From: Geothrix sp. PMB-07
GTDB taxonomy: Bacteria > Acidobacteriota > Holophagae > Holophagales > Holophagaceae
Length of the DNA stretch: 64,000 bases
Assembly: GCF_030758935.1 (NCBI RefSeq)
Contig: NZ_CP132333.1
Coordinates: 2,914,992-2,978,991, forward strand
Reading direction: 5' to 3'
Part shown: in pieces, positions 63,692 to 64,000 of the stretch
Position numbering within the stretch: the first letter of the stretch is position 1
How the letters are laid out: every line of letters begins with the position of its first letter
The notes under the pieces: generated by a model
Seen by the model: only the letters and a program-made list of their open reading frames with translations
Told to the model about the DNA's origin: nothing
Databases searched by the model: none
Translations under genes and position numbers: made by a program

Positions 63692-64000
63692 ATAGGAGGC
63701 AAACATCAAGACCAAGGGATAGCGCTCCGGCCGCTGCTGCAACCCGAATCGTGGCGATGCGGTTCACCTGACGCCCGATGGTCGCGGATACCCTACCCAG
63801 AAAGAGAATACTGGATGGGGAGTGCCCTCTGACTCAACCCACACAACTACCCCGCATTCCAATTCTCTCCTTTTTCCCTGATTCGATATATCGAACGGGG
63901 CAAAGCCCTCAATACCGGGCGGGCCTTAATCCTTCCTTTGGTAAACCGCACGCAGCGAAACCATCAATTGCCTCATTGGACCTAACGACATGTGCCAACT
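63692..64000. other. Terminal spacer without supported gene; contains a 14-bp palindrome
   Basis: No credible open frame is seen to the window edge. TTCGATATATCGAA at 63883-63896 is a perfect palindrome of operator size. A gene may begin beyond 64,000. Confidence 0.4.

Larger units (their letters stand above)
37715..64000. mobile_element. Integrated conjugative/mobilizable element, right end outside the window
   Basis: Starts where tRNA-Arg homology breaks off. Behind it lie ParA partition genes, ssb, radC, an ArdC fragment, VirB5/VirB6-like, VirD4-like and relaxase genes, together with many small genes without recognisable relatives. Base composition is more AT-rich and less uniform than the chromosome before it. 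No integrase or VirB4 is seen, so the far end is probably beyond 64,000. Confidence 0.75.

Noticed and set aside
37640-64000. CRISPR array
   Set aside because: No regularly spaced repeats with unique spacers; the three phased 11-bp repeats are too short and too close.

Overview
The window is bacterial and has two parts. Bases 1 to about 37,700 look like the core chromosome of a GC-rich Gram-negative. Bases 37,715 to the right edge look like one integrated conjugative or mobilizable element. The host has a type IV pilus locus, the order hrcA-grpE-dnaK-dnaJ, lipoproteins and outer-membrane-type proteins. My best guess is an acidobacterial Holophagae lineage (Geothrix/Holophaga-like). That is recalled gene content, not a search result.

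Chromosome: (a) 1-4,220 minus, an AT-richer envelope glycosylation block: a GT39-like membrane glycosyltransferase cut by the window edge, a TMTC-like TPR membrane protein and a DPM1-like GT2. (b) 4,406-9,201 minus, pilB-pilT-pilC-pilA. (c) 9,282-12,443 plus, a large helical protein of unknown function and a GGDEF diguanylate cyclase. (d) 12,450-17,450 minus, the heat-shock operon. (e) 17,512-20,001, a lipoprotein, prfA and rpmE, with clear terminators. (f) 20,051-21,157, a PadR regulator with its membrane partner. (g) 21,268-25,714 minus, a MacB-type ABC export system with adaptor, ATPase and two permeases. (h) 25,759-32,634 minus, a tightly overlapping lipid-modification operon: desaturase, FAD oxidoreductase, DUF1365, CFA synthase, DUF1475, DUF2062, DUF1295 and a second CFA-like methyltransferase. 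(i) 32,771-37,625, a two-component system divergent from a large secreted, probably outer-membrane protein.

Element: a tRNA-Arg(CCG) 5' half at 37,672-37,714 ends inside the anticodon stem and is followed by phased repeats and nested palindromes, as expected of an attachment-site end. Then come a ParA/RHH partition pair, secreted and membrane proteins of unknown role, a GC-rich block full of hairpins (43,657-44,100), an AAA ATPase plus TOPRIM pair that looks like a defence module, and single-stranded-DNA maintenance genes (ssb, an ArdC fragment, a broken HhH-GPD gene, radC). Next are VirB5/VirB6-like genes, a VirD4-type coupling protein, a relaxase with its accessory protein and a likely oriT, then a string of small overlapping membrane-protein genes. 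No integrase and no VirB4 lie in the window, so the element probably continues past base 64,000.

The least expected signals are a roughly 50-bp structured repeat present three times only inside the element, the hairpin-rich non-coding block, two chromosomal places where the 3' end of a gene is repeated beside it as diverged allele-like copies, and several genes broken by single events (an in-frame TGA, an A8 slip, a deletion junction).
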